Source: Acanthaster planci
Taxonomy: Eukaryota > Echinodermata > Asteroidea > Valvatida > Acanthasteridae
Length of the DNA: 64,000 nucleotides
Assembly (NCBI RefSeq): GCF_001949145.1
Contig: NW_019091410.1
Span: 861,868-925,867, forward strand
Direction: 5' to 3'
Shown here: piece by piece, positions 19,901 through 34,900 of the stretch
How the letters are laid out: each line of letters starts with the position of its first letter
Position numbering within the stretch: the stretch's first letter is position 1
Program-made: the position numbers and the translations under genes
Notes under the pieces: model-generated
What the model saw: the letters and a program-made list of their open reading frames with translations, nothing else
Database searches by the model: none
What the model was told of the DNA's origin: nothing

Positions 19901-22900
19901 CGCTTTGACTTTCCTAACTTCATTGGGCTTGTCTGAAACTATTACACGACCATTGACTGACTTGGTGCATATATGGAATTCGAAAACTAGGATTTGAACT
20001 GTCCGTATTTCACCATTTGCCAGCGGACAGTTTTATTTCTAAGAGCGATGAACTTTGATAGGCTAACCTTCAATATGGCTTTCCTTAAAATGTCAAGGAC
20101 AGTAAACTCCGGCTAAGTCGGCACTCTCGGCACTCAAGAAATTACAACGACTTACGCGAATGCCGGCTTGTGTTGTTATTCGTCATTTTGCCAACTAACT
20201 CGCACACATGTGTTGCCTATGTACATTATGATTCCTTGCACTAATTCAATGGCTTTGATTTACCCTGGTTTATTTCTACCTCCATGGTTGATCCCAGCAA
20301 ATTCGTTCTCCATTATTATAATGCAAATTCAATAACTGATCATGTGCCCCCTAAGGAGGAAGCAAGGACGGCAAGCCACTTGCATATCACATCACGACTT
20401 GACAGTGCAGAACGTATGTACGTGATACAGTTACGGTACAGAAAACATACACTCATCCACACACAGCATTGGTTAAGTTCATTCCATATAGTCTGGATAC
20501 CAGACCCGATGATTCTGACTACCTGACGAATCATCATCAAGGGTCGTCCGGGAATCTTTGGGCAGGGAACCAGACTACATTCAATAAGGCGACCCCCAAA
20601 ATGGACAGAGCACATGTGTGTGGCATTAGAGGGGTTACTGGTATTGATGTACTCATGCTGGCCGCGTGCGCACAGGACTTGTCCCTTGACACTTCTTGGC
20701 AACCGCGGCGAAGGAAACCAATACCAAAGCATGACTTTTTTAAAATGCCAACTTACACAAAGGAATATTTGTGGTTTTGTGGAAAAAGGACCAATATAAA
20801 CATGCCGACATAAACAAAATGACGACTTATAAATGCCAACTTAGAAATGAAATTTTCAATGGAAATGCATCACAGATGATCGGAACTTTTGTCAAACGGC
20901 CGATTTGGATGATATGACAGGTTATGCGATGCCGACTTAGACGGAGTTTACTGTTTTTCATTTGGAAGGAAAATGCGAAAATTCAATTACATATTGTTCA
21001 ATTTGGGTGTCCGTCAAATTTATGAAACTTTCTCCCAGGGAGGGGTTGGGTTGTGTTTATACTGCCTTAACATTGTCTAAGCACACAGCGAGAAGTCGAC
21101 AGGAGGCAAGGCCTCTTGGATAGCCTGACTGCCAAGGATAAACTCCTCAACGAAGCCTTCCGGAAAGACATCACCTACACAGCTCCTGAGAGGTATGGCA
21201 TGAGCTTCCAAGATTGAAATACCCTCCAGCATCCTACAGAATCCTACAGAAGGTTTTATAGGATCAAGGAATGTAGAATCCAGACTCTGTCACTTATTAA
21301 TCCTCCCAGATTCCCTTTTCAAAAGATTTTGTTAGATTGAGGAAGGTAGAGCACAGTCACTGTTACTTTGCACAAAACTTGGTGCCTCTTGAAAGATAAA
21401 AAACTGAGTGTGCTATTGGTTTCTTACACAAGAGGCAGATTTTGGAGGCAAACAGTTTAGAGAGCACTGCATACCGACATTCTTAAGGCAGGTTTGTGAC
21501 TTAATAGTTGCTGATGTGCCCTTTGCAGGACCCGGCTATTGGCGCCCAACACAGCTGGCTTTGGTCAAGACTACTACAATGAACCGGATGAAATCCGGAG
21601 TCTGTCGATAAATGAAATACAAGACCAACAGCATCAAGTTATTCAGCGTGAGTATTTGAAGCGATTCGCAACACCTGCCACCAAGAGGTTGCCATCTTCC
21701 AGGCTGCATCGTGGGAAAATCCCCATTAGCGAAACTCGACAAAGGGTTGTTAGTGTTACAATGTGTGTTTAAGTTTGGATTTGTGTGGTTTTTGAGGGGA
21801 TGGGGAATATAGTTAAGTTACAATAAATCAATTCTTACAGTTCACTAATACTTTACTCAGATTAAATCAAAATAGCAAAGCAGTCCAAGGAGTAAGGATA
21901 ACAGATGGTTATAGTTTAGCAATAGAGGTAATGCACGGCAGCTATCTTCCCGTACAATGATATTATTCCGCAGGGATACACGTGAGCAGACCTTTTGTGC
22001 ATATTCCCCTTAACAAAAGCACTGACCTGGAAGATGGCTGCCGTGCACAACCTCTGTGGTTTTGAAACAAATGTTTTATAACATTGATTTGTCCTTGTCA
22101 GTTGGTGCTGTTTGTCTCTTATTTTGATGTTATTGCATTTTGGTTTGATTGTTTTTCCTTGGTCGTCGATGGTTTGTGTTTACAAGCTTCCCAGATACAG
22201 TTTAGCGTGTGTGGGATGCACCTCATATAAAATGCTCCATTGCATCTCAGAGACTTCTGAGATTAGCGAATAATACATTCGTTTATTATTTATATAAACC
22301 CCTTCAAAGTGAAACTTGTTTTTTTTTTCTCATTAATATTGTGCCAATTCAGAGCAAGATGAAAGCTTGGAAGCATTGGGCACCGTCATAGCACGACAGA
22401 AACAGATGGGGCAGACAATAGGCACGGAGCTCGACGAGCACAACGGTAAGATTGGACCACAGACTTCTTTAATTACTTCCTTAACACTTGACAACACTCT
22501 CTTGTCACCGCATGGTACCCTGAGATGCTTTGCAAATGGGCTTTCAATAGTTTTGGCCACATGTGGACCGACCCTTGTGAAGCAGGCTGGGTTGTGGACG
22601 GGATTACGGTTTGGTTTTGGAACTGGGACAATGTAGCATGCTTAGGGCAGAAACAAGGCTGGGTTTTGTTCTGTTCTAGATGTTATAGACCCTTTGTATA
22701 ATACACAGGTATCTCATGTTATCATTAAAACACTAAATATTCATTTGCCTACTTTACCAGCACGGTTTTGCAAACAACTGGTTGGCAAAACCATAGCTGG
22801 CCTTGATTGCAAAACCTAAGAAATAAAACCACAACGTGTTGTAATACACAGGTATCTCATGTTATCATTAAAACACTAAATAACCAATTTTTCTATGAAA

Positions 22901-25900
22901 TACTAAAAGAAGATGTTTCCTACGCTGAAACTGATGAAGTACACCGTGCATGTTGAGGCAAACGTTACCAAACAAAGGTGAAATTCCTACAAATTTTTGT
23001 GACCCGTTCAAAAATAGCAGTCATTGTAAACGAAAGAAACTTCTGTAGAATACAGTGTTTGCTGCCCTCATGTGACAGAAGAATGCAAGGAAAGTGGTGT
23101 AGTGACAGAATCATAGGGGTGCACTGAACTTATTCAAGTTCCATTGAACACAACAAAGTTGGGAGCCCCATTGTGGACAGTCAAAGTCCCGGTGGCCTTT
23201 TAAACAAAAAACGATGTGCTGTTCGGTCCTTCAGATTTTGTTTGATTTTCAAATTTTAGTAGGTCAACCAATGAATTTTTTAATTATCTGCCAAAAACAA
23301 TCTCTCCCCAAAAAGTGAACGTTCCCAAGTCTTCTCAGCACCCATTTTTCAAATGGCATCCCTCCACCTTCTTAGGCTCTTCTGACAATTTTTCAATAAC
23401 ATTTTTGTCTGCTTTGCCCCCAAATGGGAGCCTGTAAATCTATAGAGATGATCTTAGGCCATACTAACCCAATCCCTCAATTTCCTGGCCCACACAGACT
23501 CCTCTTTTTGATAGAATCTGTAGGGGTGCTTTTGAAGCGCCTCGACCTGGTAGAAATTTTCCTTGAATTGGGACAGTGCACCCTTTACATACACCCCCCC
23601 CTTTTCACTGTCTGACACAGACAGTGCTCAGTGGTTGAGAATGTATCAAGAACCTCAATTGTCCACTGGCTGTAATTTGGGGGGAAAGTGCTCAAGGTCG
23701 GCCAATAGCAAATGTGCACAATCTACTACAGATATACACTTACATGTACTACTAGTGCAAACAGAATGTGCAATCAGCATCTGAACATCACACCTTTCCA
23801 CATCACAAGTAACGTCAATTAGCTTATCCTACTGATAAGGAAGGGTTACCCCTTTGGCCAGACGCTACCAACAGCAGAGGCCAGGTGCATGAAAGTCGTA
23901 AAACTTTGGCCATGCTTTGACATGAAAGCTCACCGTAGATATTATTGTAGTTGACAGGCTCCAGCCCAAGTGTTGAAAACGTGAGCCCAGTCACTGCATT
24001 CTTCAGTCACTGCTGATTTCTTGAAAACAATACACAAACAGCATGAACAGTGACAAGTTAAATTGTTCTTCATAATTTTCACGTGATTGCATCTAAAATC
24101 TGTTTACATTTTACTGTGGTAATTGCTAATGAAACCGAAACGGTATCAGTGTTATTGGTTGTCAGACGACGGCCCTTGAAACTGAGTTATGGCTTCTCTC
24201 AGGTCAACCGGCCATACTTTTTACCCATTAGAGGGTATTGTTTACCCGCAATATTTCATTTTAATTTGCCAAGGGTTTCGCTTGCAAAAAAAATTTCAAA
24301 ATATACAAGGAAATTAAAATCCTTCGAAGGAAAGACGTTCCTTTTGGTTTCGTTCAAGAATGCTTATATCGTAAAAAGCAGTGACTTAAATACTGTGTCC
24401 TATGTCCTTGACACGCTCAGTATTGACAAAATATGATCTGCAAATTAAGAGAGAATTAAGGAGGCAATTATAAACCAATGCATGTTATTGTTGGGTGTTG
24501 GAAAAATTCTGAGTGCACTTTCAGTTTGTGACCAGCGCATAAATTTATGTTTCCACCCTCGTCTGTGGTGACAACCACTGCATTTGTGTTGAAATGGTAG
24601 ATTTCTGTTGCGTTAAACTATAGAGCTTGGAACGCAGTTCAGCATGAAGTACTGAAATTTTGCACCATGAAGGTTTTGTTGCAGAGTCCATCCATTGGTA
24701 TGTTCCTCGGAAGAATTCAGAAGGTGAGAATTCAAGGCTCTTTGCCGCAGACTGATCTCTGATGGAGGAAAAACGTGACCTTTTCCTCATCGATGGAACA
24801 TGTGTCACGCAAGATAGCTCTTGAAGCTTGGAACACTTTGGTTTGGAATAAGTGTTCTTTAAATCTTTAAAAAATACGATATCAAGTCGCACAGACTTTT
24901 GAATTGTTTTCAAAACAAAACCGCTAGTGTGTGGTCATTGAAGCACTCGTTTTAATTTCACTTTGCTGGACTCAAAATTTACCCTTTCATGTGCTGGAGG
25001 ATTGACATGCATGAGGGAACTCCCTCATGCATGTAAAATGAACGGATTGTGACTAATCCTTGGTGTTAAGGGATAGACTCGGTATAGGTGGTTGCTGTGA
25101 TTGCCAACTGTGAATGGCTTAGGAGCTCTTCATGACTATGATCTGTCTAGGACACATGAACATGGAAACGGTGCAGAACAGGCAAAGGGTTAACACTGAA
25201 AGTGTGCAACGGTGCATTCACTAATGCTTTAGTGCATCTCTGATAGCGTGAAGCCCATTTTTTAAACAGGCTTCTGCTGGTATCGAGAGTATTTTCAGAG
25301 GACACGAACATGTTCAGTAGGCTAGTATTGACGACGTGTCACAACCCCACACCTCTATGGGAAATTCAGTGGGTCTTCATTTTGCTGGAGCGATATGACA
25401 GATTTTTGAATGCCATCGGAGCTGTGCACTTTGTGGCCAGGGCAAGACGCAAGAGGATTTGTGCACATTCAACTGAAAATTGGCTGTGCTCACAATAAGC
25501 AAACCTGTGCAAGCATGCAGTGTGTCACCCATGCGCAAAAGGTCCCCTCTGCATGTACAGTTCTATCTATTGCTCATAAAATGAGTCATTAGGATGTAAA
25601 AGTTGGAAGGCACCATTTTGTTTTGTCAAAGAACTGATTAAGAGACTGTGGTAACAGCGAGGACAGGTGGAATGTCCGGCATTGTGCTCGTCTCAAGCCG
25701 TGCCTGTTTGAGTCGACAAATTGACTGAACAGATAGGAGATTCATCACTCTGGGATAACAACAATAATTATGAACAGAATCAAAAAAGAAGGAAAAATTA
25801 ATATCTCTCCCTAAGAAGTATACTCTTTGTAAAGAATCCTGGTAGTTAGGAAAAATTTCCATAAATGCCCTGGTCACTTTTTTTTTTTGCAAATAATGAA

Positions 25901-28900
25901 CTCTCACCCAAACAGGGAAACGGTGACTCACTTGTGCACTTTTTCTGTGCACGGAGGCATGAAAGTAATGTCTGTCTTCGGCAGAAATTGCTTACAGTTG
26001 GAGTTGGGCATGGTTGGGAATTTTATTGTTCTCCTGTGGGTGGGGTCAACTTCAGTTTTAATCGTTGCACTCTGAAGTTTCCCAAGTGTGATTGATTGTG
26101 AATTTGCTGTTTAACTGAAATTTGGATCTCGTTCCTGCCAGTAAGTTTCCTGAAGCTTTCAACAGCTTGTCACTCTGGACGTATATTGGTGGAACATTCA
26201 CTGAACGGAAATAAAATTAGGACATCAGTTGTCGAGGCCTGCTTCTGACATGCTCTTACTGGAGAGCCTGTAACCCTGCAACGATTTTCCGTGATGGTGC
26301 ACGGAGAGCTTGTAAACATGTACGGACTGAACATGCACATGTTACAAGACAGTTGGTTTACTTCTCATAGAAACCGAAAAATGCTTTGACCTGGAGCATG
26401 CATATGGACAGGTAGTAATGCAAGATGCAGCTGGTACAGCCAATCCTATGGGTGAAGAATGGAATGTGTATTAGAGTACTGAACACTCCCTTGTAGGGAA
26501 AAAGGAAAACGAGAGATTCAGTTACCTGCAAAACGATAACTCTGAAATCTGTGGGGCTGGCACAGTGCCCGAGAAAGCTTTTCCCTAACCTGCATAATTT
26601 GCATGCAGGTGATGGCATGTCTCCAAATCGAAAATGCTCCATCACTGCGTAACCCTATCCCCTGCAAAACAGGCCAGCTACAGATTACTGGAGAACTCAT
26701 CGGCAGCTGCAGCGGCACTTTGGCAAACGCTTATTGATTATTTGATATAGTTTCGCAAGAGCAGGTAACTAAAATCTTTATTGCGTCAACCTAATCCCTT
26801 TTGAAATGAAACAATCAGCGCTTCAAAGTTCTCTCTAGCTCAAGGTGTACCCCTCTGAAGCCGTCTTTCAAGCTGCTTGTACAATCCCGCATTCTTCGGG
26901 AGTTAACTCATTTTGCAAATTGTCTCCAGATTTGCTGACTATCTCGAGTTTCAAAAGCTTCTTGTCAATATTGAATTGATAATGGCATGTGCATTGCCCA
27001 GCACTAATTGGCACCCATTTAATTCCCATGGTGCCCCTTTGACTAGCCCCTGGGCAACGCAGTGTACACACAGCCTGGTCACAGCACCCTGTGCGTGGTC
27101 ATGATCTTCCCTCAGGGTCAAAATCAAGTTCTTCATACCCCCTGTAGGGCAGGGCCAGTTCCCTAAGCCTACCCTCTCCAGTCACACAATGTAACCCCCT
27201 ACAAAAATGCCTCCCACTCACCCCCCTTTAGAGAGGGCAAGTGTACCGAATGAGGTCCCGGAGACAGGGTTTAGAGTTGACCCACTTGCTTCCTGAGCCA
27301 TTTTTAAAACATCAAAAGATGCCAAGTGTTTCTGCACAGAACCAGTTGGCATGCTGTCTCAAGTTCTGTAGAAAACCCATACAAGGTAAACCTAATGGGC
27401 GCAAATACCTATATAGTGATACAGGTATCAATTCAAGCCAATCTTAATTACGATTCTGATGGCTCAGATTTGAGTGACCCACAAGCCACGCATTTTCCCC
27501 AACATGAACTTTTCCTAAAGTTGACACTCGATTTAGATGTATTGTCTTCTAGTCACTATGGAAAAAAAATTGTCAACTAATGACTGATGGCTCCTTTGTG
27601 TGACGAAAGTGACTTCAGTATTTGCAAATGACCGTGCAAAATGTGCTTGGTAGGCTGACTTTTGTTCCGGAAGTTTTCCCAAATTTTATGGCTTCAAATT
27701 TAGAATTTTAGGGGGATCTTACTTGGAATAGTGTGTCTCATCATTTCTTGGAAGAGTGTCATTCAACTTTTTACCCCATATCTTAACTCTCCAAATAAGG
27801 CTTTGGCCAAGAAAAATTGCCGCTTACCCAACAAGTTTTCAACACCTGACAACAAGTTGCATTGGGGGGACCACATAGAAACCATCCCCCCCCCCGAACT
27901 CTCACCTCTGAACAAAAACAGGGCACATCCCGTGCGAAAAGAGAAACTCTCAATTTCCCCTGCCCCACCATCGCCTCTGGCCATAGCTGGAGCCTACTTG
28001 TTTATCCCTGGCTCGCCTCCACCACCGCAGACTTGCCCTGGTAGTTCATGTCTGTCCCCGGCGCACGAGCCTAGCAACCACCCACCACTGATTAGACTGC
28101 ACAGGTGACAGTCCTGGTCCTTCTTTGTAAGCTTGTTATTTTTTCTTTCAGTTTGTTGGCTTGGCTTTATTTTTTTCTAAAGGAATTCTATGCTTTATGC
28201 AAGCTACGAGCACCCTCAATCTAAAAATTTGGGTTGCCATTGCAGAAAGAGTCACATGCGACGAGCCGGTTTCAGCTGTTTGAACCAGTGATAACTTTTT
28301 TTAAGGTTGACAGCGTCAAAGAAAGTTTGAGAGCCAAACCATACTCATGAGAAGCTTGTGTCAAATTTTCATTTTTATTAAATGAAAAAAATTCCATTGG
28401 AATCTTTTTAGCTCATCTGAACACTATCTGAAATCTGTCTGGCTTTGTTTTAAAGGTTTGCTGAAGCGCCAGACGAATATCTAAACAGGAAATTTAAAAC
28501 CTCTATGGATTTAAACATAACTCTTGCTTCTTGTTTTGGTTGATTACTGTGATCACTTAATTTCTACAAACTGTACCCGGTGGGATGATGCCAGGTTTCA
28601 ATTTCAAATTGAGCTCTTTGAGTTTGAGTTCAAAATTAGCACTTTTTTCCTGGAGAGTAGGAGAGAAAGGTTTATGTTAGGGCAATTGTCTCGGGGTGAA
28701 TGGTCCAGTGATGCTGCAAAACCTCAGTCTAATCCTTCGGGAGTTTCTTTGCAGAGTCGCAGACTGGTTGGGGGCAAGGCCCTCACGAAACCTGCTGTAA
28801 CTACTTTTTTAGGCCAGCCAGGTCTATCTCTTTACATTGAGCTTTGTGTGTCTCTCCTCAAGGTATGCAGTCAAGGAAATGAGAAATTTGGTCGGCCTGG

Positions 28901-31900
28901 CTGGCCGCATTGCTTACACAGCAAGGATGGATCGAAACAATGTTGCCCGAGATAAAGCAGTCTTGCGGATAAAGACTCACATAGAAGTTGTTAACACCAT
29001 GGTTCCACGTAGTGCTTGTCTGGTTAAGTGACAAGAGTGCGAATGTTAGGTTCCTGCTAACCCGTGCCAAAAATATGACCAGGGAGGGCAATACTTAGAT
29101 CAAGGGAAGTAGGCATGTAGTGTTACAAGTGCCAACACCACCAGGAAAGGTTGTCTATTATTAGTTCCAGATGAAAAGCTGGACTCCTGACTTGCTGAAA
29201 GAGGTCTGGTTTTTGTTCACAAGATTTTTTTACCATGCAGTTGTCCAAAAACGCTACAATCACACCTTTTGGAAAATAGTGTGCGCGCATTGCTACAGAG
29301 AACAGTGGAAGAGCCTGTACCACTCTGATGGAAATGTTACCTCTCGTATGGTATTACCACTGTACACGAATGTATGTAAACTGAGGAGTTGGAACCTGTG
29401 ATATTTCAATTTTAATCACAGTATGTAATCACCGTGTTTGCCTGTTGTACACAGTACCGGTGGGTTCTGCAGAATTTATTCTTATTGTTTGTGGTTTACT
29501 GCATAAACATGCACAACCCATGTGGGATTCGAACCAGGTGACGTCCATGTCCAAGTGCAGTTGCATGTGTTCTACCCTCTTGAGTGTCAACTTTACTTTT
29601 TACTCATAAGTAGCATTAAAATATGTGCGTGTGCCTTCTTTGCCTCCACGTTGCACAAACATATACAACAAACCAAGGCGGGATTGCAACCTGTGTTGTC
29701 CACGTCCAGTACAGACGCCTCACCGTTGTCACCACCAGTTGTGCTTATGCACATTGTATACCCAGTGAGTGGTACAGAATCTTGTCCTACATTGCTACAT
29801 GTATTTACCACAAGAACCCAGGAAAAATCAGGTGGGATTCGAACCCACAACGTGCAACTTCTAGTGCAGGTGTCTTACCCACCAAATCTTCATTGCAGCA
29901 GACTTTGTTGCTTCAGGCAACAATCTCACAACAATCAGTCTATTGAGTTAAATTATCTGTGATCTGGTACAGAACTGCAGAAAGTAGCTCCATATTATTC
30001 CCGGTTGTGAAAGAGGATTTAGCAATTTTGTAGATCAACTTTGTCATGCCCTACAAATTCACACACGTCTATGCCAACCATCCTTAGGAATTGCACCCAG
30101 CTTATCCAGTGTAGCACCACCCACATTCATACATGTACCTGTGCCTGAGATATCATCCTGGACCACGTGGGATGTACACCACAGATCATGAGTAGAAGGG
30201 GGAGTGGCTGCAGGATAGGTTAGTGGGAGGGCATTCATCGTGCAGAATTTCAGTAAGCCTTACCCATGTATAGGTTACCTTAGTTGAGTTACACTTTACG
30301 TTTTGCAGTTGATCAGTTTTCTCATGGATTAAAAATGGTGATAAAACAAACCCAAATAGGTCAAGATATTCTACTTGCTGTCTTGAAAATGGTACAGTCT
30401 GCAATCTTGTAACTCGGCACAGACGGGAAAGAGACTCCTCAACCCAAAGTGAATAAATCAATAAATCTTGGTATGAGATTAGCTTCTTTCAAAACTAGAG
30501 CAGAGTTTCTGCACATTACTCAGCACGGTTTATTTGAAGCAGTTCAGATGTACTTGTACCTGGACCAGCCTGTCTTGGAACTTTTGGTTCTTTTTACTGT
30601 TCCATGAACCTGGTGTCTTTATTGCTACCATAACCCCGCTCCCATTAGTTGACCTGTTATTGCCAATTTACTTTGACACTTTGTATTACTGCTCGAAACT
30701 AGCATTTCTTGCCAACTCCACACCTCGCGCCAGTCAGGCGCGCCTCCAATTACATCCCGACGACAGAAAAGCTTAAGAGCAAACACTCGTAAAGACCATT
30801 GCTGGATATTGCTTGGTTTCCGAATTCGTGGCCAGGCCCCACCAGCCGTGTAATTGCCCTGTGTCGTAATGAAGTCATCCGGGATAGGAACTAGTGGAGA
30901 TTTCTTTCTGTAAAGTGGCAGGGAACCTCGGAAAGTAGAGGATTAGGTTTGAAATTGATTCTGAGATGAGGGTTTGGGGATTGTAAGTCCTCTTTCGGGT
31001 TCACGCCGTGAGCTTCACCGAAAAATGGTTCCTCACAAATTCACCATTTCTCCCATCAGAAAAGTCCATTAATTTGATCCTCAAGAAGATTCTAAAGCAG
31101 GAAATGTGTTCAATAGGAACATTGGACTTGTCGTTTCATCAAGGTTTCCTCAATGTGAACAAATCGCTTGTGGTATAATATTCCCAATGCATGTAAAGTG
31201 CCCATGTTTGAGAAAGGAGAACTTTTACGAAATGGGGGGGTCATAAAACTCTTTGGAACTTTTCAAATTCCTACATATTAAAGGTCATTTTGTGTCATCC
31301 AAAATATCAGAAAATGATTTCAGCATTTACTCTGGACCTGTTTTTTTTTTTTTTTAGAGACAACTACAATTTTGATGTCTATACCAGGATGATATGAGCA
31401 AGCCCACCCAGAAACTTTGCCCATGGGCCCAAAGCATACTAAACAACCCACAACAACTCCAGTTTTACAACCCTGTCCCTCCTTTTTCCAGGCCATGGGG
31501 GACAGTATTTGCACCTGACAAACAAACTAATTTCCCTGCCAAAAATTCAATCCATGGCCTGCCCTGGAGCTAAGACTGCACTAAGCAGGCAAGGTCACCC
31601 TGCGTAGCTAGCTGGGTCCTTCTGTATGGCAATATATAATTTGCCCAGAAGTGAAGGAAAACACACACTCTCAAGATACCTGACACTAATCAACTTTGCT
31701 CGGCGGCCAGTGAGGTGCACTCCTGATGCCAGTCTTTGGCCCAGATACTGCCATTTTAGCATTGGCTCTGTGAGAGAGTTACGTTGACCTATATGACGTT
31801 CATTCAATAATATACCGGTACATGGCTGCGAAAACATTGTGCCATGTTTGCAACACCCCCACCTTCTTTGGAGTTGGGATTTATGCAAGTTATGCCCAAT

Positions 31901-34900
31901 ATTCAGAAAAGTACACTTTAGTGTACCCTTGCCGTCTGTTGTTGAATGTTGGTAATTTTGGCATGAGCATTTAAAAGCATTTCACTTCATAACAAATGTT
32001 GAATACTGTTGACACTTGGAACAGAAAGACTATACAACAGGACAATGAACTGCCAAGTTTTAATAGAAAACTGAAACTGATTTTTATGCATTCAAAGATG
32101 TTGTGCTAAGACAACTGCTTTCTGACCAGTGAGCAGTCTGTTGTGAAGGACTGACTGGTAGGGCTGTGTTTGCCTTGGTTTCCATTGTGATTGTGCAGAG
32201 TCGGTCAGTGGCCAAGCTGTGATTGCTGGGATACAGAATTCTACCCAAGCCTTTGCCGTCTGTGTTTTGGATGGAGCGTGGCATGCTGAGCGTCAGCCAG
32301 CCAAGATCTTGGGAAGAAGGGCAAATTCTTTCCATTCTGTCTTGAGCCATGAGAGGGTCGAAAAATGTGATTATTTCAGAGTTGAAAAATTTTGAGGAAT
32401 CTGCACTTGAACATACATGTACATGTACCTTTTGGCATTAGACAAACTGAATGATGACTGAGCTATTTCAACCTTTCCTGTGAGGATTTGTTCCCACGGC
32501 TAGAGTCACTATTACAGAAATAGAACCGGCTGATGTATTGCGTCGGGGAGGGAGCGCTCTGTTGGTACGAAGGTGTCACCCATCGGTAGCCCAAGAATTC
32601 TCGCAAAATGGATTGCCGCGCGCTCCAAGAATGCAAACATTTTTATCAGCGAATGATCTCTTGCGGGTCGCCGCCGACGTCAAAGTGTGAACTGGTCGGG
32701 GAAAAGCTTAGTGTGGGGCCCGAGACATCAGTTTCTGGTCACGTACACACGTGGGTAGTTTGAATGCATCATTGATCGGTCATTGGATCAATTTTTCAAG
32801 TGGTAGTTGACAATTTGAACTGTTTACAATTTACCAAGAAAGCTGTCAGCGCAGGTTGAAATTGTTTGTGGTGCATCATGGGAAAAAGTTTGAGTTGTTG
32901 ATGCCGGATTTTTCTTGTAGGTTTTTTTTAGTGGCTAATGTTGAGATTTCTGAATACATCATGTGTGGTAATGCACCCAAAGGATGGACAATTAAGTGAA
33001 GTTATACGTGTTAGTTATACGTGAAGGGTGTCTACTGGAAGTTGAAAAGATACCCGGGTTATTCCAGAAATTAGGGGTCCATGTTTTTTTCGTGTCCCTG
33101 TCACGTCTGACATATGATTTTGTAAGTTCAGAACACATATTTTAATTTCCAAGAGTGATGAATTAATGCAAATCACCTGCCAAACAGATAGCAATAGTTT
33201 GAAATCAATTCCGGTGATATTTCCATGTCAAATAACAAAGGTCAGATGTAACAGGGACACAAAAATGCCTCCCTCTTGGATCCCTAATTTCTGGAATAAC
33301 CCACCTCTTTCAAGAAAAAAGGATGCCTTTTTTTCTCAAAGCCTTAGAAAGTGGAGATACATTCACTTTTCAAATGAGTAACCAAAGATTGTATTTATTA
33401 AAACAAAGAAGAGTGTAATTCTGTATTTATGTATGCCTGATACATATTCAAATTATGGGCGTCTCATCTACAAAAATCCTGCGTCTTGGGACCCCCCCAA
33501 TGCGTCCCATCCTTCTTTTCAGCCAAATGTAGGCATTCGTCTTTTTGTTTTTTCTCAACTGATTTAATTCTCCATATATTGCATTGCATAAACGAAGCAT
33601 CAGAGTCCAATAACGCAAAGTCGAACAGTGCCTTAAGCTCTGTCTTCAGGATTATGTATATATATATGCCGTTCCTGTCACAAATGTTAGAGACACATGT
33701 GCTAGGAATGCCCCGATGACAGCATTAATCCATGCAAGGTCTAACGTTACAGTATTTGACCGTCTCGGTGTGTCGCACATGGGGCACTCTGAAGATTGTT
33801 TCATTTACTGTTCATAGAAATTCAGACTGCATCTCATCCCGAGGGAAGCTTTGTTCATATTGCTTAATAACGACAATCAAAATGCGATCAAACATCCTAA
33901 CAAAAATGGGTGCATGAGGGATCATAAGCTTCATATATGGAATACACGGGCAATTCTGACTGTCACAACTGAAGAGAGGAGTCGTTAATTCCTTTTTGCT
34001 TTCTGACTTAATTTACCGCCAGTCTCCCCTCCCCGCTCCCTCGGGATCGGAAGTGCTCGCATAGCTGGCAATCCATTACATGTGCTCCATTTTTGTCTGT
34101 TCCCAAAACCTCATGTCAGAAGTGCGCACAATAGCTCTGATCATGCAGGATGTTGTTGAACTGGGCTGGTCTTTTCTAGACAAATTCAGATCAGCTTCAA
34201 TTTGTGTCACTCTTGTCCGATGTCAGATGTACTCGGAGATGACAACTTGAAGTTATATCCAATGCTGATACCTAATAACGGGTTGTCGGACAGTGGTGCA
34301 AGTTAAAGGTCTAATCTGGAGAGGAAACGTAACCCAGCTTCAGGGGCAGTGACCTCAAACAGACAAAAGAGTCCCTCAATTCCCTCTTGATGTAAGTTGG
34401 CTTTCTCTGCACCAATTTTAAACTGATTTTTAGTGCATCGATTGTCTGATGTTCTCAGCTAACCAGGAAAAAGAGAAATTTAGTTCACTTTTCTTTATGG
34501 AAATAATGCCCTCCTACATTTTGCTAAGCCATTTATTCTTCAAATGAAATTAAGTCTCAATTCTAACGGCATTGCTTTATTAATTTTAGTGCTTGGGCGA
34601 GCTTATCAACAGAAGCCCCACTTGGCTTTTCCAGGCATCATAATAAATTTAATAAATTTTTCTTTGTTTTTGGAATCATCTTCTCTGGAAAAAGGATTAG
34701 AATTTATTCAAACAACAGGCTACCCACAGAAATTTCCTCAAAATGATCGGAGAGTGAAATCTGTACTTCACTTTTTTCTTCCATTTGTGCTCTCTGAAGA
34801 TTTTACAAGACTTGGGTCTTGTAAATTTTACAAGCTCATGGTGATGGTGTGCAGATTCTTTCCCAGAAATTTAAAACCTCTGTATGTCGAAAGCAGTGAT

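Noticed and set aside
28524-28955. 143-codon open frame in STX8 intron 6
   Set aside because: Composition matches the surrounding intron and no protein family is recognisable.
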